From Actinobacteria bacterium ATB1 (GTDB taxonomy: Bacteria > Actinomycetota > Acidimicrobiia > UBA2766): DNA of 5,811 bases. Positions 1 through 5,811 of this stretch are shown one piece after another. The notes under the pieces are model-generated. The model saw only the letters and a program-made list of their open reading frames with translations. It ran no database searches and was not told the DNA's origin. The position numbers and the translations under genes are program-made. How positions within the stretch are numbered: the first letter of the stretch is position 1; each line of letters begins with the position of its first letter. The stretch is taken from contig QWHP01000314.1 in NCBI GenBank assembly GCA_021404985.1, positions 1 to 5,811 on the forward strand. Direction: 5' to 3'.

Positions 1-1
1 G

Positions 2-1366
2 GAGGGCGTTCGGGTTCGCTGGCCCGGCGCGGACCGCGACGCTGTCTCGGACATCACCCTCGACGTGGAACCCGGCGAACTCGTCGGCCTCGTCGGCGAC
101 AACGGGAGCGGCAAGTCCACGCTCCTCTCGGTACTGGCAGGTATGGCCCCGACCTCGGGTGTGGCCCGGCGTCCCGGATCAGTCGGGATGGGAAGACGGG
201 GTGGCACGGTGAGGATCTTCCAGCGGCCGGAGTCGCAAGTGCTCGGTGTCACGGTGGGAGACGATCTCGTATGGGGTATGGATCGGGGGCGCAGCGAGAC
301 CGTCGATGCGGAAGCACTGCTCGGCCGTGTCGGCCTCACAGGCTTCGCGCAACGCGAGACCTCGACACTGTCCGGTGGCGAGCTCGCCCGCCTGGCCATG
401 GCGTCCGCACTCGCCCACAAGCCCGCCCTGCTCCTCTCGGACGAGTCGACGGCCATGCTCGACAGGCAGGGGCGCGCTGCAATCACGTGCCTGATGCGCG
501 AGCTCGCCGACTCCGGGATCACTGTCGTACACGTCACCCACGAACCCGACGAGGTCGAGGCCGCCGACAGGGTGATCCGACTTGTCGAGGGCCGAATGGC
601 GACCGGCGCTGGGGTCACGGCGCGGCGCGGTCCGTTGTCCCGTCCGTCCCGGGTCGGAATCGTCGACAGAACGGATCCGCCGCTCGTCGGTCTATCGGGG
701 GTCGGCCATGTCCACGCTGCAGGAACTCCTTGGGCACACCGAGCCCTCAGCGGGGTCGAGTTCACCGTCCACCCTCGCGAGCGGCTCCTGGTGACCGGAC
801 CGAACGGAGCCGGGAAATCGACCCTCGCCTGGATCCTGGCAGGGCTGCTCGACCCTACGGAGGGGTCCGTCCACTGGTCCTCACGTCCGGCTCAGCGTCG
901 CAACGCAGTCCTCGCGTTCCAGCATGCGCGCCTTCAGCTCTTCCGTCCGACCGTCCGCCAGGACATGTCCGTCGGGATCGCCGCGGACCGCGACGAGATC
1001 GATGCTGCCTTGCGCCTCGCAGGTTTCGAGCCGTCCGAGATCGGACCGGCTTCCATCTACACGCTGAGCGTGGGCCAGCAACGAAGGGTCGCGATCGCCG
1101 GTCTTCTCCTCCATCGCCCCCGACTCCTGGTGCTCGACGAGCCCATGGCCGGGCTGGACGGCCCGTCCCGCAAGCGACTCGTGAACCTCCTCACCGCGCT
1201 GCACACGCAGACCGACCTGGCAACCGTCGTAATCTCCCACGACCTCGAGGACGCACCCCGCATCGCAGACCGCATCCTCGTCGTCGAATGCGGCCGCGTC
1301 GTCGAGGACACCCCCCTCACCGACGAGGTCTTGAGCCGGTTGGGCGCGCCAGAAGGAGGAGACTGA
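2..1366 (+). CDS. Fused two-domain ECF transporter ATPase (EcfA-A'), 5' partial
   Basis: Cytoplasmic ATPase of an energy-coupling factor importer; the two ABC domains bind and hydrolyse ATP to drive uptake through EcfT and an S component. The frame is open from base 2: the residues before the GTG at 65 (VRWPGADRDAV, then the first beta strands) are normal ABC N-terminal sequence with an A-loop Trp, so the true start lies off the left edge. Residues counted from that GTG. Domain 1: Walker A GDNGSGKST (11-19), Q-loop FQRPESQ (Q53), signature LSGGE (102-106), Walker B LLLSDE (E127), switch His159. Domain 2: Walker A GPNGAGKST (245-253), Q286, degenerate signature LSVGQ (334-338), Walker B LLVLDE (E359), His392. 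The FQ-P-Q Q-loop and S-MLD after Walker B are typical of EcfA. Tandem fusion replaces the usual EcfA1/EcfA2 pair, as in many actinobacteria and in YkoD-like proteins. It overlaps ecfT by one base. The substrate cannot be inferred without the S component. Confidence 0.93.
   Translation, partial: EGVRVRWPGADRDAVSDITLDVEPGELVGLVGDNGSGKSTLLSVLAGMAPTSGVARRPGSVGMGRRGGTVRIFQRPESQVLGVTVGDDLVWGMDRGRSETVDAEALLGRVGLTGFAQRETSTLSGGELARLAMASALAHKPALLLSDESTAMLDRQGRAAITCLMRELADSGITVVHVTHEPDEVEAADRVIRLVEGRMATGAGVTARRGPLSRPSRVGIVDRTDPPLVGLSGVGHVHAAGTPWAHRALSGVEFTVHPRERLLVTGPNGAGKSTLAWILAGLLDPTEGSVHWSSRPAQRRNAVLAFQHARLQLFRPTVRQDMSVGIAADRDEIDAALRLAGFEPSEIGPASIYTLSVGQQRRVAIAGLLLHRPRLLVLDEPMAGLDGPSRKRLVNLLTALHTQTDLATVVISHDLEDAPRIADRILVVECGRVVEDTPLTDEVLSRLGAPEGGD
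1353..1359 (+). promoter_or_regulatory. Strong ribosome binding site for ecfT
   Basis: AAGGAGG lies 6 nt before the ATG at 1366, inside the last codons of the ATPase gene. This near-perfect Shine-Dalgarno match fixes the ecfT start and, with the TGATG stop/start overlap, points to translational coupling that would keep ATPase and EcfT in fixed ratio. Confidence 0.85.
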
Positions 1367-2166
1367 TGGGAAAGCGGGACAGATCTGTCCAGATTCTCCG
1401 CCTCGTACCCGTCGAGTCCCCCGTACACCGCCTCTGGCCGGGCACGAAGCTGACAGCGATCATCGTGCTCGGATTCGTGGCTGCCATCAAGCCGACCTGG
1501 ACCTCGGTCGCGGTGATCGCTGTTTCCCTTCTCCTCACGTTTCTCCTCGCGCGGGTTCCACTCTCGGCGCTGCCACGGCCCCCCAGGTGGCTCCAAGTCG
1601 CCCTTCTGGTATCCGCCGTCCTAGCTCTGACATCGGGAGGCACACCCGAGGTCTCTCTGGGGCGGGTCGCCATCGGCCTCGGTGGATTCCTCGACTGGTT
1701 GCGCCTCACGACCTTGGTCGTCGAGGCCTTCCTGGCCGCCTCCCTGATCGGGTGGACAACCGCCATCGGCGACCTCGGCCGGTCTGTGTCGGTGATGGCA
1801 AGACCACTCGCGAAGGCAGGACTCCCCGTCGAATCGTCTGTCGCGGCGGCGGCGCTGGGGCTCCGCTGCCTGCCGCTGGTCCTCGACGAGTTTCGGACCA
1901 TGCTCGCAGCCTGGCGGAACCGAAGTCCCCTACCCGGGACGAGCCTGCACAGGAGCCGGGAGCGCGTTCGGGATGCGTTGGTGCAGGCTCACGACATGCT
2001 CATAGCGGCCCTCACGTCAGCGTTGCGACGGGCACAGGAAATGGCGGACGCCATGGAGGCCCGAGGCGGCATCGCTGGACTGCTCCCGGGCAGGCTCACC
2101 CTTGGCTTCGGAGATGGGCTTGCCCTGGTCGCCATGGGGGTCGCAGCAGCCCTCATGCTTGCATGA
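1366..2166 (+). CDS. ecfT: ECF transporter transmembrane protein EcfT
   Basis: Membrane scaffold of an energy-coupling factor importer; it links the ATPases to an S component. The product is 266 residues, the usual EcfT size. Hydrophobic segments lie at about 29-62 (two helices), 76-90, 104-131 and 248-266. The N-terminal HRLWPGTKL (21-29) matches the family's conserved entry to helix 1. The C-terminal half has the long coupling helices: LRCLPLVLDEF...AAWRNRS (167-187), where canonical proteins have an Ala-Arg-Gly-type motif, and the well-conserved LRRAQEMADAMEARG (220-234), whose EARG contacts the ATPase groove. The first motif is therefore diverged and the second canonical. The start is set by the ribosome binding site at 1353-1359. 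The last 14 bp overlap the end of the opposing ggt-like gene. Confidence 0.9.
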   Translation: MGKRDRSVQILRLVPVESPVHRLWPGTKLTAIIVLGFVAAIKPTWTSVAVIAVSLLLTFLLARVPLSALPRPPRWLQVALLVSAVLALTSGGTPEVSLGRVAIGLGGFLDWLRLTTLVVEAFLAASLIGWTTAIGDLGRSVSVMARPLAKAGLPVESSVAAAALGLRCLPLVLDEFRTMLAAWRNRSPLPGTSLHRSRERVRDALVQAHDMLIAALTSALRRAQEMADAMEARGGIAGLLPGRLTLGFGDGLALVAMGVAAALMLA

Positions 2167-3649
2167 CGACCATCGCGGATCCCCAGCGTCTCGAGTCCGC
2201 GGCCCTCTCCCCGTGGACCGACACCGCGTGCACGCCGCCGAAGTAGAGGTCGCGGACCTCCCACTCGTTCGTCGGGTACCTCGAGGCAAGGGCCCGGACG
2301 GATTCGGGTGAAGTGCCGGGCTCGATCTGGACATGTGACCCGTCCCAATGTATCCGTGACGCGTCAACCGCCTCCTGCAACTCCATGCCATAGTCGAGGA
2401 TGTTGCGGAGAACCTGGAAGATGACGGTCCGGATCCGCTTGCTTCCGCCACTCCCGAGCGCGTACTCGGCATGACGTCCGTCCGCCCCGAGCACGATCGT
2501 CGGCGACATCATCGACCCGACGCGCAGACCCGGCGGAGCCGAGTGGAAGCCGTCGGGATGCAGATCGTCCTCTCCCATCATGTTGTTCAGCATGATTCCC
2601 GTGCCGGGGACGAGGTACCCGGACCCCTCGCCGTTCGAAGTCGTCATGGACGCCACGTTGCCGGCGCGGTCGGCGACACTGACGTGAGTCGTGCCGCGGC
2701 TGAACGCCGGGTCCGTCCCCGACGACCGCCTTCGGTCCACATCGACGAGGACATCCGCGAGTGCCGTCGCCATCCGTGGCGAGTCGAAGGCCGGGGGCGT
2801 TGCTGCAGCCCGTTCGTAGAGGGATGCCTGGAGGCCGATGAGCGGACCACCGAAGCTCGGCGCCGGGTTCGTGAGGACGGTTCTCCCCCTGAACGAGAAG
2901 GTGTGCGGCTCGCGCTCGATCACCTCGTAAGAGGCCAGGTCCAAGGCGGTCAGGAGTCCGCTGCCTTCCCGCATGTCGGCGTCGATCCTCTCCCCGATGG
3001 CCCCAGTGTGGTACCCGGCGATCCGTCCCGCAGCCAGGTCGCGCAGGAAAGAGCCGAGCTCGGGGTTGGCGAACACGTCTCCGGCTCGAAGCTGGGCACC
3101 CTCAGGGGTGTAGAGAGCCCTCCCCATCTCGGACTGGGTGAGGATGGGATGAAGGAGATCGAGAACGTATGCCTGACCCTCGTTGAGCACCACACCGTCG
3201 GTCGCTAGGGAGGCAGCCTCTTCCGTCACGTCGGCGAGTGGGAGCCGGCCGAGCTTGGCGTGCACGTGAAGGAAGCCTGGCAGGACACCAGGCGTCGCAA
3301 CGGACCCGTATCCGACGTTGAACAACTGGTCGGAACCGGGGAAGTGGACGGTGACGGGGTGGAAATGGGGCTCGAGATCGGTCTCGGACAGGCCCCGGCC
3401 CGGCGTGTCGACGAAGAAGTCGAACAGGACCCTCTCCCCCGCCGAGGTGACGGCCAGCAGGAACCCGCCCCCTCCGAGGCTCGTCAAGCCGGGCTCGACC
3501 ACGGACGAGGCGAACCCCGCTGCGACCACCGCGTCGAACGCGTTTCCGCCGCGGCGAAGCACGTCCGCAGCCGCTGCACACGTGCTCGGGTGTCCGCACG
3601 CCACGACGCCCAGGTAGCCGTCCTCGACATCGGGGACCAAGGTGTCCAT
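2153..3649 (-). CDS. Gamma-glutamyltranspeptidase-family Ntn-hydrolase
   Basis: Predicted N-terminal-nucleophile hydrolase/transferase, made as a precursor that cleaves itself into two subunits; family members hydrolyse or transfer gamma-glutamyl groups. Length 498 residues, shorter than E. coli Ggt (about 580). The N-terminus GVVACGHPSTCAAAADVLRR plus GGNAFDAVVAA (14-44) is the family hallmark. The autoprocessing site and nucleophile are Thr320 in GTTHVSVAD (319-327), followed by SNGEGSG (338-344), LNNMMGEDD (354-362), SMMSPTIV (379-386) and the oxyanion-type GSGGSKR (399-405). DFFVDTP (77-83) replaces the canonical DFREMAP, so the Arg that binds the substrate carboxylate is Phe79 here. No signal peptide is visible, so a cytoplasmic location is likely. 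The ATG at 3649 has no clear Shine-Dalgarno but sits 7 nt after TAGCCT, which suits a leaderless mRNA. It is convergent with ecfT and divergent from the MFS gene. The family is certain; the substrate is not. Confidence 0.92.
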   Translation of the reverse strand: MDTLVPDVEDGYLGVVACGHPSTCAAAADVLRRGGNAFDAVVAAGFASSVVEPGLTSLGGGGFLLAVTSAGERVLFDFFVDTPGRGLSETDLEPHFHPVTVHFPGSDQLFNVGYGSVATPGVLPGFLHVHAKLGRLPLADVTEEAASLATDGVVLNEGQAYVLDLLHPILTQSEMGRALYTPEGAQLRAGDVFANPELGSFLRDLAAGRIAGYHTGAIGERIDADMREGSGLLTALDLASYEVIEREPHTFSFRGRTVLTNPAPSFGGPLIGLQASLYERAAATPPAFDSPRMATALADVLVDVDRRRSSGTDPAFSRGTTHVSVADRAGNVASMTTSNGEGSGYLVPGTGIMLNNMMGEDDLHPDGFHSAPPGLRVGSMMSPTIVLGADGRHAEYALGSGGSKRIRTVIFQVLRNILDYGMELQEAVDASRIHWDGSHVQIEPGTSPESVRALASRYPTNEWEVRDLYFGGVHAVSVHGERAADSRRWGSAMVVMQA

Positions 3650-3656
3650 GACAGTC

Positions 3657-3662
3657 AGGCTA
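3657..3662 (-). promoter_or_regulatory. Candidate -10 element of a leaderless ggt-like promoter
   Basis: On the minus strand, TAGCCT fits the actinobacterial TANNNT -10 pattern and is followed by exactly 7 nt before the ATG at 3649, so transcription would begin at or next to the start codon. No convincing TTGACA-type -35 is seen 17 nt upstream. The lack of a Shine-Dalgarno before this ATG supports the idea. A six-base pattern is weak evidence. Confidence 0.35.
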
Positions 3663-3671
3663 ACGGCCCCA

Positions 3672-3683
3672 ACCCACCTGGGC
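3672..3683. repeat. 12-bp direct repeat, copy 1 (near-palindromic core)
   Basis: ACCCACCTGGGC, identical to the copy at 3734-3745. The core CCCA-CC-TGGG is a near-palindrome with two unpaired central bases. Relative to the ggt-like gene this copy lies upstream of the candidate -10, where a -35/spacer region would be, so a binding protein here could affect ggt transcription. Confidence 0.5.
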
Positions 3684-3733
3684 GGATCCTGACATCCCCA
3701 CCGTGACCAAATCCACTCACATCACGCCCCCCC

Positions 3734-3745
3734 ACCCACCTGGGC
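3734..3745. repeat. 12-bp direct repeat, copy 2
   Basis: Second exact copy of ACCCACCTGGGC, starting 62 bp after the first, close to six helical turns, so both would face the same side of the DNA. It lies between the divergent ggt-like and MFS genes. It may be a pair of regulator sites, or chance in a C-rich tract. Confidence 0.45.
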
Positions 3746-3777
3746 ATGGCAACCCATTCCAGCTGTGGCGAGCATCC

Positions 3778-3797
3778 CGCGAGGACGCGTCTTCGCG
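3778..3797. promoter_or_regulatory. 20-bp near-perfect palindrome, candidate operator
   Basis: CGCGAGGACG followed by CGTCTTCGCG: nine of ten base pairs are symmetric, the exception being G3783 opposite T3792. It ends directly against the TGC-GAGTAT element at 3798-3806, so it occupies the -35/-10 spacer of the MFS promoter. Size and position suit a dimeric repressor of the TetR kind, a common regulator of efflux pumps. No regulator gene is present in the window. Confidence 0.5.
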
Positions 3798-3806
3798 TGC
3801 GAGTAT
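3798..3806 (+). promoter_or_regulatory. Candidate extended -10 of the MFS gene
   Basis: TGC followed by GAGTAT looks like an extended -10 (TGN plus a hexamer keeping A2, A5 and T6). A start about 7 nt downstream would give a leader of roughly 22 nt before the ATG at 3835. The same ten bases GTGCGAGTAT occur just before aceE at 5436-5445. No TTGACA-like -35 is seen. Confidence 0.4.
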
Positions 3807-3834
3807 CTGAGTGTCCGGCGGCACAGAGGACAGG

Positions 3835-5363
3835 ATGCCTGCAGCAAAGGGTGGTGGAGCGGAGGAGACAGAGGCGGGGACGGAGGCGCCTGCGAGGGCG
3901 GGAGCCGTCCTCGGAACCCTCATCCTGGTTGCTGCCGTTGCGAACCTGCCCCTCTCGTCGCGGTCGGCTACTCGCTCGGACTCGCCGCCTCCGTCCTCTG
4001 GCTCGGTGCGGTCGGCGACAGGTACGGACGCAAGGCCGTCCTCCTAACAGGAATCCTCCTCTCTCTCCCGGCAGCCCTCGTCGCTGCGTGGGCTCCAACG
4101 ATCGAGGTCCTGATCGTCGCAAGGATCGTCGGGGGGATTGCGGCCGGGATGGCCTACCCCACGACGCTGTCCCTCATCACCGCACTGTGGTCGGGTGCAG
4201 GACGCACGAAGGCGATCGCGCTCTGGTCCGCTACGGGGGGCGCCATATCCGCCCTCGGACCGCTGATGTCGGGAGTGCTTCTCGAGAGGTACTGGTGGGG
4301 GTCTGTCTTTCTCGTGACGCTCCCCCTCATCCTCGCCGCCGTCCCCCTTGCCCTGCGTCTCATCCCCGCCCACGTCCACGAGACCACCGACCCGGTCGAC
4401 AACCTCGGCGGGATCCTGTCCGCCGTCCTGATAGGGACGTTCATCCTGGCGATCAACTTCGCCCCCGTCCCCGACGCGGGAACGCTCGTCCTCGGCCTCA
4501 CCGTCGTCGGACTCGCAGCCCTCGTCGGATTCGTCATCCGCCAGCGTCGCACCGCGAACCCCCTCTACGACCTCGCCATCGCGGGCCGCCGGGTCTTCTG
4601 GGTGGCGGCTTGCGCGGGGATCGTGGTGTTCGGCTCGCTCATGGGTGCGATGTTCATCGGACAGCAATTCCTCCAGAACGTCCTCGGCTACTCGACGGTC
4701 GACGCAGGTCTCGCAATCCTCCCCGCGGCGTTCTTCATGGTCCTGATCGCGCCACGCTCGGCGAAGCTCGTCGAGGCCCGGGGCGCACGCTTCACCCTCC
4801 TGGTCGGCTACGCATTCGTCCTCGCGGGGTTCCTCACGATGCTCCTGCTCTGGACGGACGGGGCGTCGTACTGGAAGATCGGGCTCGGCTACGCCTTCGT
4901 CGGCGCCGGAGTCGGTTTCGCCGGGACACCGGCTTCTCACTCCCTCACCGGGTCCGTGCCCGTCACCCGGGCCGGCATGGCGTCGGGCACGGCAGACCTC
5001 CAGCGCGACCTCGGTGGTGCCCTCATGCAGTCGATTCTCGGCGCCCTTCTGACCGCCGGCTACGCGAGCGCCGTGTCGGGCCTCATCGCCGCGTCGCCGG
5101 AGGCGGACCGGATCTCGAGCAGCGTCCAGGGCGAACTGATGAAGTCGTTCTCGAGCGCGGCGAACACCGCTGCGCAGTACCCGCAGTACGCCGACCAGAT
5201 CATCGCCGGAGCGAAGCAGTCCTTCGTCGAGGGGCAGGACTGGGCGTATCTCACGGGGATCGTCGCAGTCCTCCTGGGGGCTGCACTGGTGTTCTTCCTC
5301 TTCCCGAAGCGGGACGCCGAGGAGGAGTTGCTGGCGTCCTACGCACGCGACGACGCCGGCTGA
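3835..5363 (+). pseudogene. DHA2-type MFS efflux transporter, disrupted by deletion/frameshift
   Basis: Proton-driven inner-membrane exporter of the 14-helix drug:H+ antiporter-2 type, but the frame is broken. From ATG 3835 (AGAGGA 4 nt upstream; an in-frame GTG lies at 3811) the protein reads MPAAKGGG..., then helix 1, GAVLGTLILVAAVANLPL, ending about 3954. That frame then turns to non-membrane sequence and stops at TAA 4045-4047. The rest of the transporter resumes at about 3954 in another frame with LVAVGYSLGLAASVLW (helix 2), motif A LGAVGDRYGRK (4002-4034) and motif C ALGPLMSG (4251-4274), and runs to TGA 5361. The end of helix 1 and the helix 1-2 loop, usually with VANVALP-like sequence and roughly 20 or more residues, are missing, so a simple one-base slip would not restore the protein. 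The missing length should be 1 modulo 3. The C-terminal half looks intact, with a long loop before the last helix, as in DHA2 proteins. Substrate unknown. Assembly error is an alternative. Confidence 0.8.
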
Positions 5364-5381
5364 CCGCCGGATTCCAGGCGG
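5364..5381 (+). terminator. Possible weak hairpin after the MFS gene
   Basis: Immediately after the TGA, CCGCCGG and CCAGGCGG can pair into a 7-bp stem with a single A bulge and an ATT loop. No T-run follows, so it is at best a weak or non-canonical terminator between the MFS gene and aceE. Confidence 0.25.
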
Positions 5382-5416
5382 ATGGTCCCCGAACACGAGA
5401 GACCGTGCTCATTTCG

Positions 5417-5445
5417 CGCGAGCAACTCCGCACGTGTGCGAGTAT
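5417..5445 (+). promoter_or_regulatory. aceE: Candidate leaderless promoter of aceE
   Basis: TGC-GAGTAT at 5437-5445 is an extended -10-like element that ends 6 nt before the ATG at 5452, as expected for a leaderless mRNA; there is no good Shine-Dalgarno. CGCGAGCA at 5417-5424 lies 23 bp upstream of the hexamer start, the same distance as CGCGAGGA in the MFS promoter. It overlaps the 8-bp palindrome TCGCGCGA (5414-5421). Confidence 0.4.
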
Positions 5446-5451
5446 GGCGGC

Positions 5452-5811
5452 ATGAGTGGAATGATCTTCGACGGTTTCGTGCACCAGGTCCCCGACATCG
5501 ATCCCGAGGAGACCGAGGAGTGGCTCGTCTCACTCGACACCCTCATCGGCATCAAGGGTAAGGCCCGGGCGAGCTTCCTCATCGCGAAACTTCTCGAGCG
5601 TGCCCGAGAGCAACAGGTCGGGTTTCCTGCCTCGGTCTCGACTCCGTACGTGAACACCATCCCCCGCGAGATGGAGCCCTGGTTCCCCGGGGACGAGGAG
5701 ATGGAGCGCACCATCCGGCGCTACGCCCGCTGGAACGCTGCTGCCAGGGTCATCCGGGCGAACAAGAGAGCGGACGGAATCGGGGGCCACCTCGCTACCT
5801 ACGCCTCCTCC
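5452..5811 (+). CDS. aceE: Pyruvate dehydrogenase E1 component (homodimeric type), 3' partial
   Basis: Thiamine-diphosphate enzyme that decarboxylates pyruvate and acetylates the lipoyl group of E2 in the pyruvate dehydrogenase complex, feeding acetyl-CoA to central metabolism in the cytoplasm. Only the first 120 residues are in the window; AceE proteins are usually around 900. The visible part matches the AceE N-terminus: DIDPEETEEWLVSLD (15-29), a helix ending LLERAREQ (47-54), TPYVNTIPREMEPWFPGDEE (64-83), RYARWNAAARVIRANK (90-105) and GIGGHLATYASS (109-120). His113 aligns with the active-site His of E. coli AceE (His106, mature numbering). The ATG at 5452 is preferred over the in-frame ATG at 5461 because the promoter-like GAGTAT ends 6 nt before it. 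Standing alone as the single-chain AceE, and not as paired alpha/beta E1 genes, fits an actinobacterium. The gene has no stop before the window end. Confidence 0.95.
   Translation, partial: MSGMIFDGFVHQVPDIDPEETEEWLVSLDTLIGIKGKARASFLIAKLLERAREQQVGFPASVSTPYVNTIPREMEPWFPGDEEMERTIRRYARWNAAARVIRANKRADGIGGHLATYASS

Noticed and set aside
65..67. GTG at 65 as start of the ATPase gene
   Set aside because: It would cut off the conserved A-loop and first strands, which are encoded in frame from base 2.
271..1365. Long N-terminal extension of ecfT in the same frame
   Set aside because: The frame is open back to 271 but reads Arg/Pro-rich nonsense over the ATPase gene. The ribosome binding site at 1353-1359 and EcfT homology both place the start at 1366.
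2471..3208. 245-residue + strand open frame inside the ggt-like gene
   Set aside because: Antisense shadow rich in Arg, Gly and Val with no recognisable domain; the opposing frame carries full GGT motifs.
3811..3813. GTG at 3811 as a leaderless MFS start
   Set aside because: It is only 4 nt after the GAGTAT element, and ATG 3835 has an AGAGGA upstream; the GTG remains possible but less likely.
3765..3950. Using the GTG at 3765 to give an intact 532-residue MFS protein
   Set aside because: The first 60 or so residues (Cys/Gly/Arg-rich) are not transporter-like, while real helix 1 sequence is in the other frame. This frame would hide the disruption.
4044..5396. 450-residue open frame on the - strand opposite the MFS gene
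   Set aside because: Highly charged Glu/Asp/Arg-rich shadow typical of the antisense of high-GC genes; no motifs and no promoter or ribosome binding site.
3746..5455. 569-residue open frame on the + strand over the MFS gene
   Set aside because: Arg/Pro/His-rich, low-complexity translation with no family motifs; it is the out-of-frame shadow of the MFS coding sequence in GC-rich DNA.
1..5811. CRISPR array, tRNA/rRNA genes, insertion sequence or prophage signs
   Set aside because: No regular repeat-spacer pattern, tRNA-like cloverleaf, rRNA sequence, transposase motif or terminal repeats were seen.

Overview
The window is high-GC DNA of actinobacterial type; an Acidimicrobiia-like or other non-model actinobacterium is my guess from the gene style. 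Supporting signs are the high-GC codon use, a fused two-domain EcfA ATPase followed by EcfT, a homodimeric-type pyruvate dehydrogenase E1 (AceE), and promoters that look leaderless. The taxon is inferred and not proven by the window.

Left side (1-2166, + strand): the 3' part of an ECF-type vitamin/metal importer operon. A fused double ATPase (EcfA-A') enters from beyond the left edge and is translationally coupled to EcfT by a TGATG overlap with a strong ribosome binding site. No substrate-binding S component is visible; it may lie upstream, so the substrate is unknown.

Middle (2153-3649, - strand): a gamma-glutamyltranspeptidase-family Ntn-hydrolase, convergent with ecfT, with the two coding regions overlapping by 14 bp. 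The nucleophile region is intact, but the usual gamma-glutamate-binding arginine is replaced, so its substrate may not be glutathione.

A 185-bp divergent intergenic region (3650-3834) holds a candidate leaderless ggt promoter, a 12-bp direct repeat 62 bp apart, a 20-bp near-perfect palindrome, and a promoter-like element abutting that palindrome.

Right side (3835-5363, + strand): a DHA2-type MFS efflux transporter gene whose reading frame is broken. The first membrane helix is in one frame and the rest of the protein in another, and the loop between helices 1 and 2 appears to be missing. This looks like a deletion with frameshift, making a pseudogene, unless it is an assembly error. After an 88-bp gap containing an element closely similar to the MFS promoter, the gene for pyruvate dehydrogenase E1 (aceE) begins at 5452 and runs off the right edge.

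Most genes are ordinary housekeeping or transport genes and I see no clear new multi-gene system. The best leads are the broken MFS gene, the palindromic operator candidate beside it, the promoter box shared with aceE, and the altered substrate pocket of the GGT homologue.
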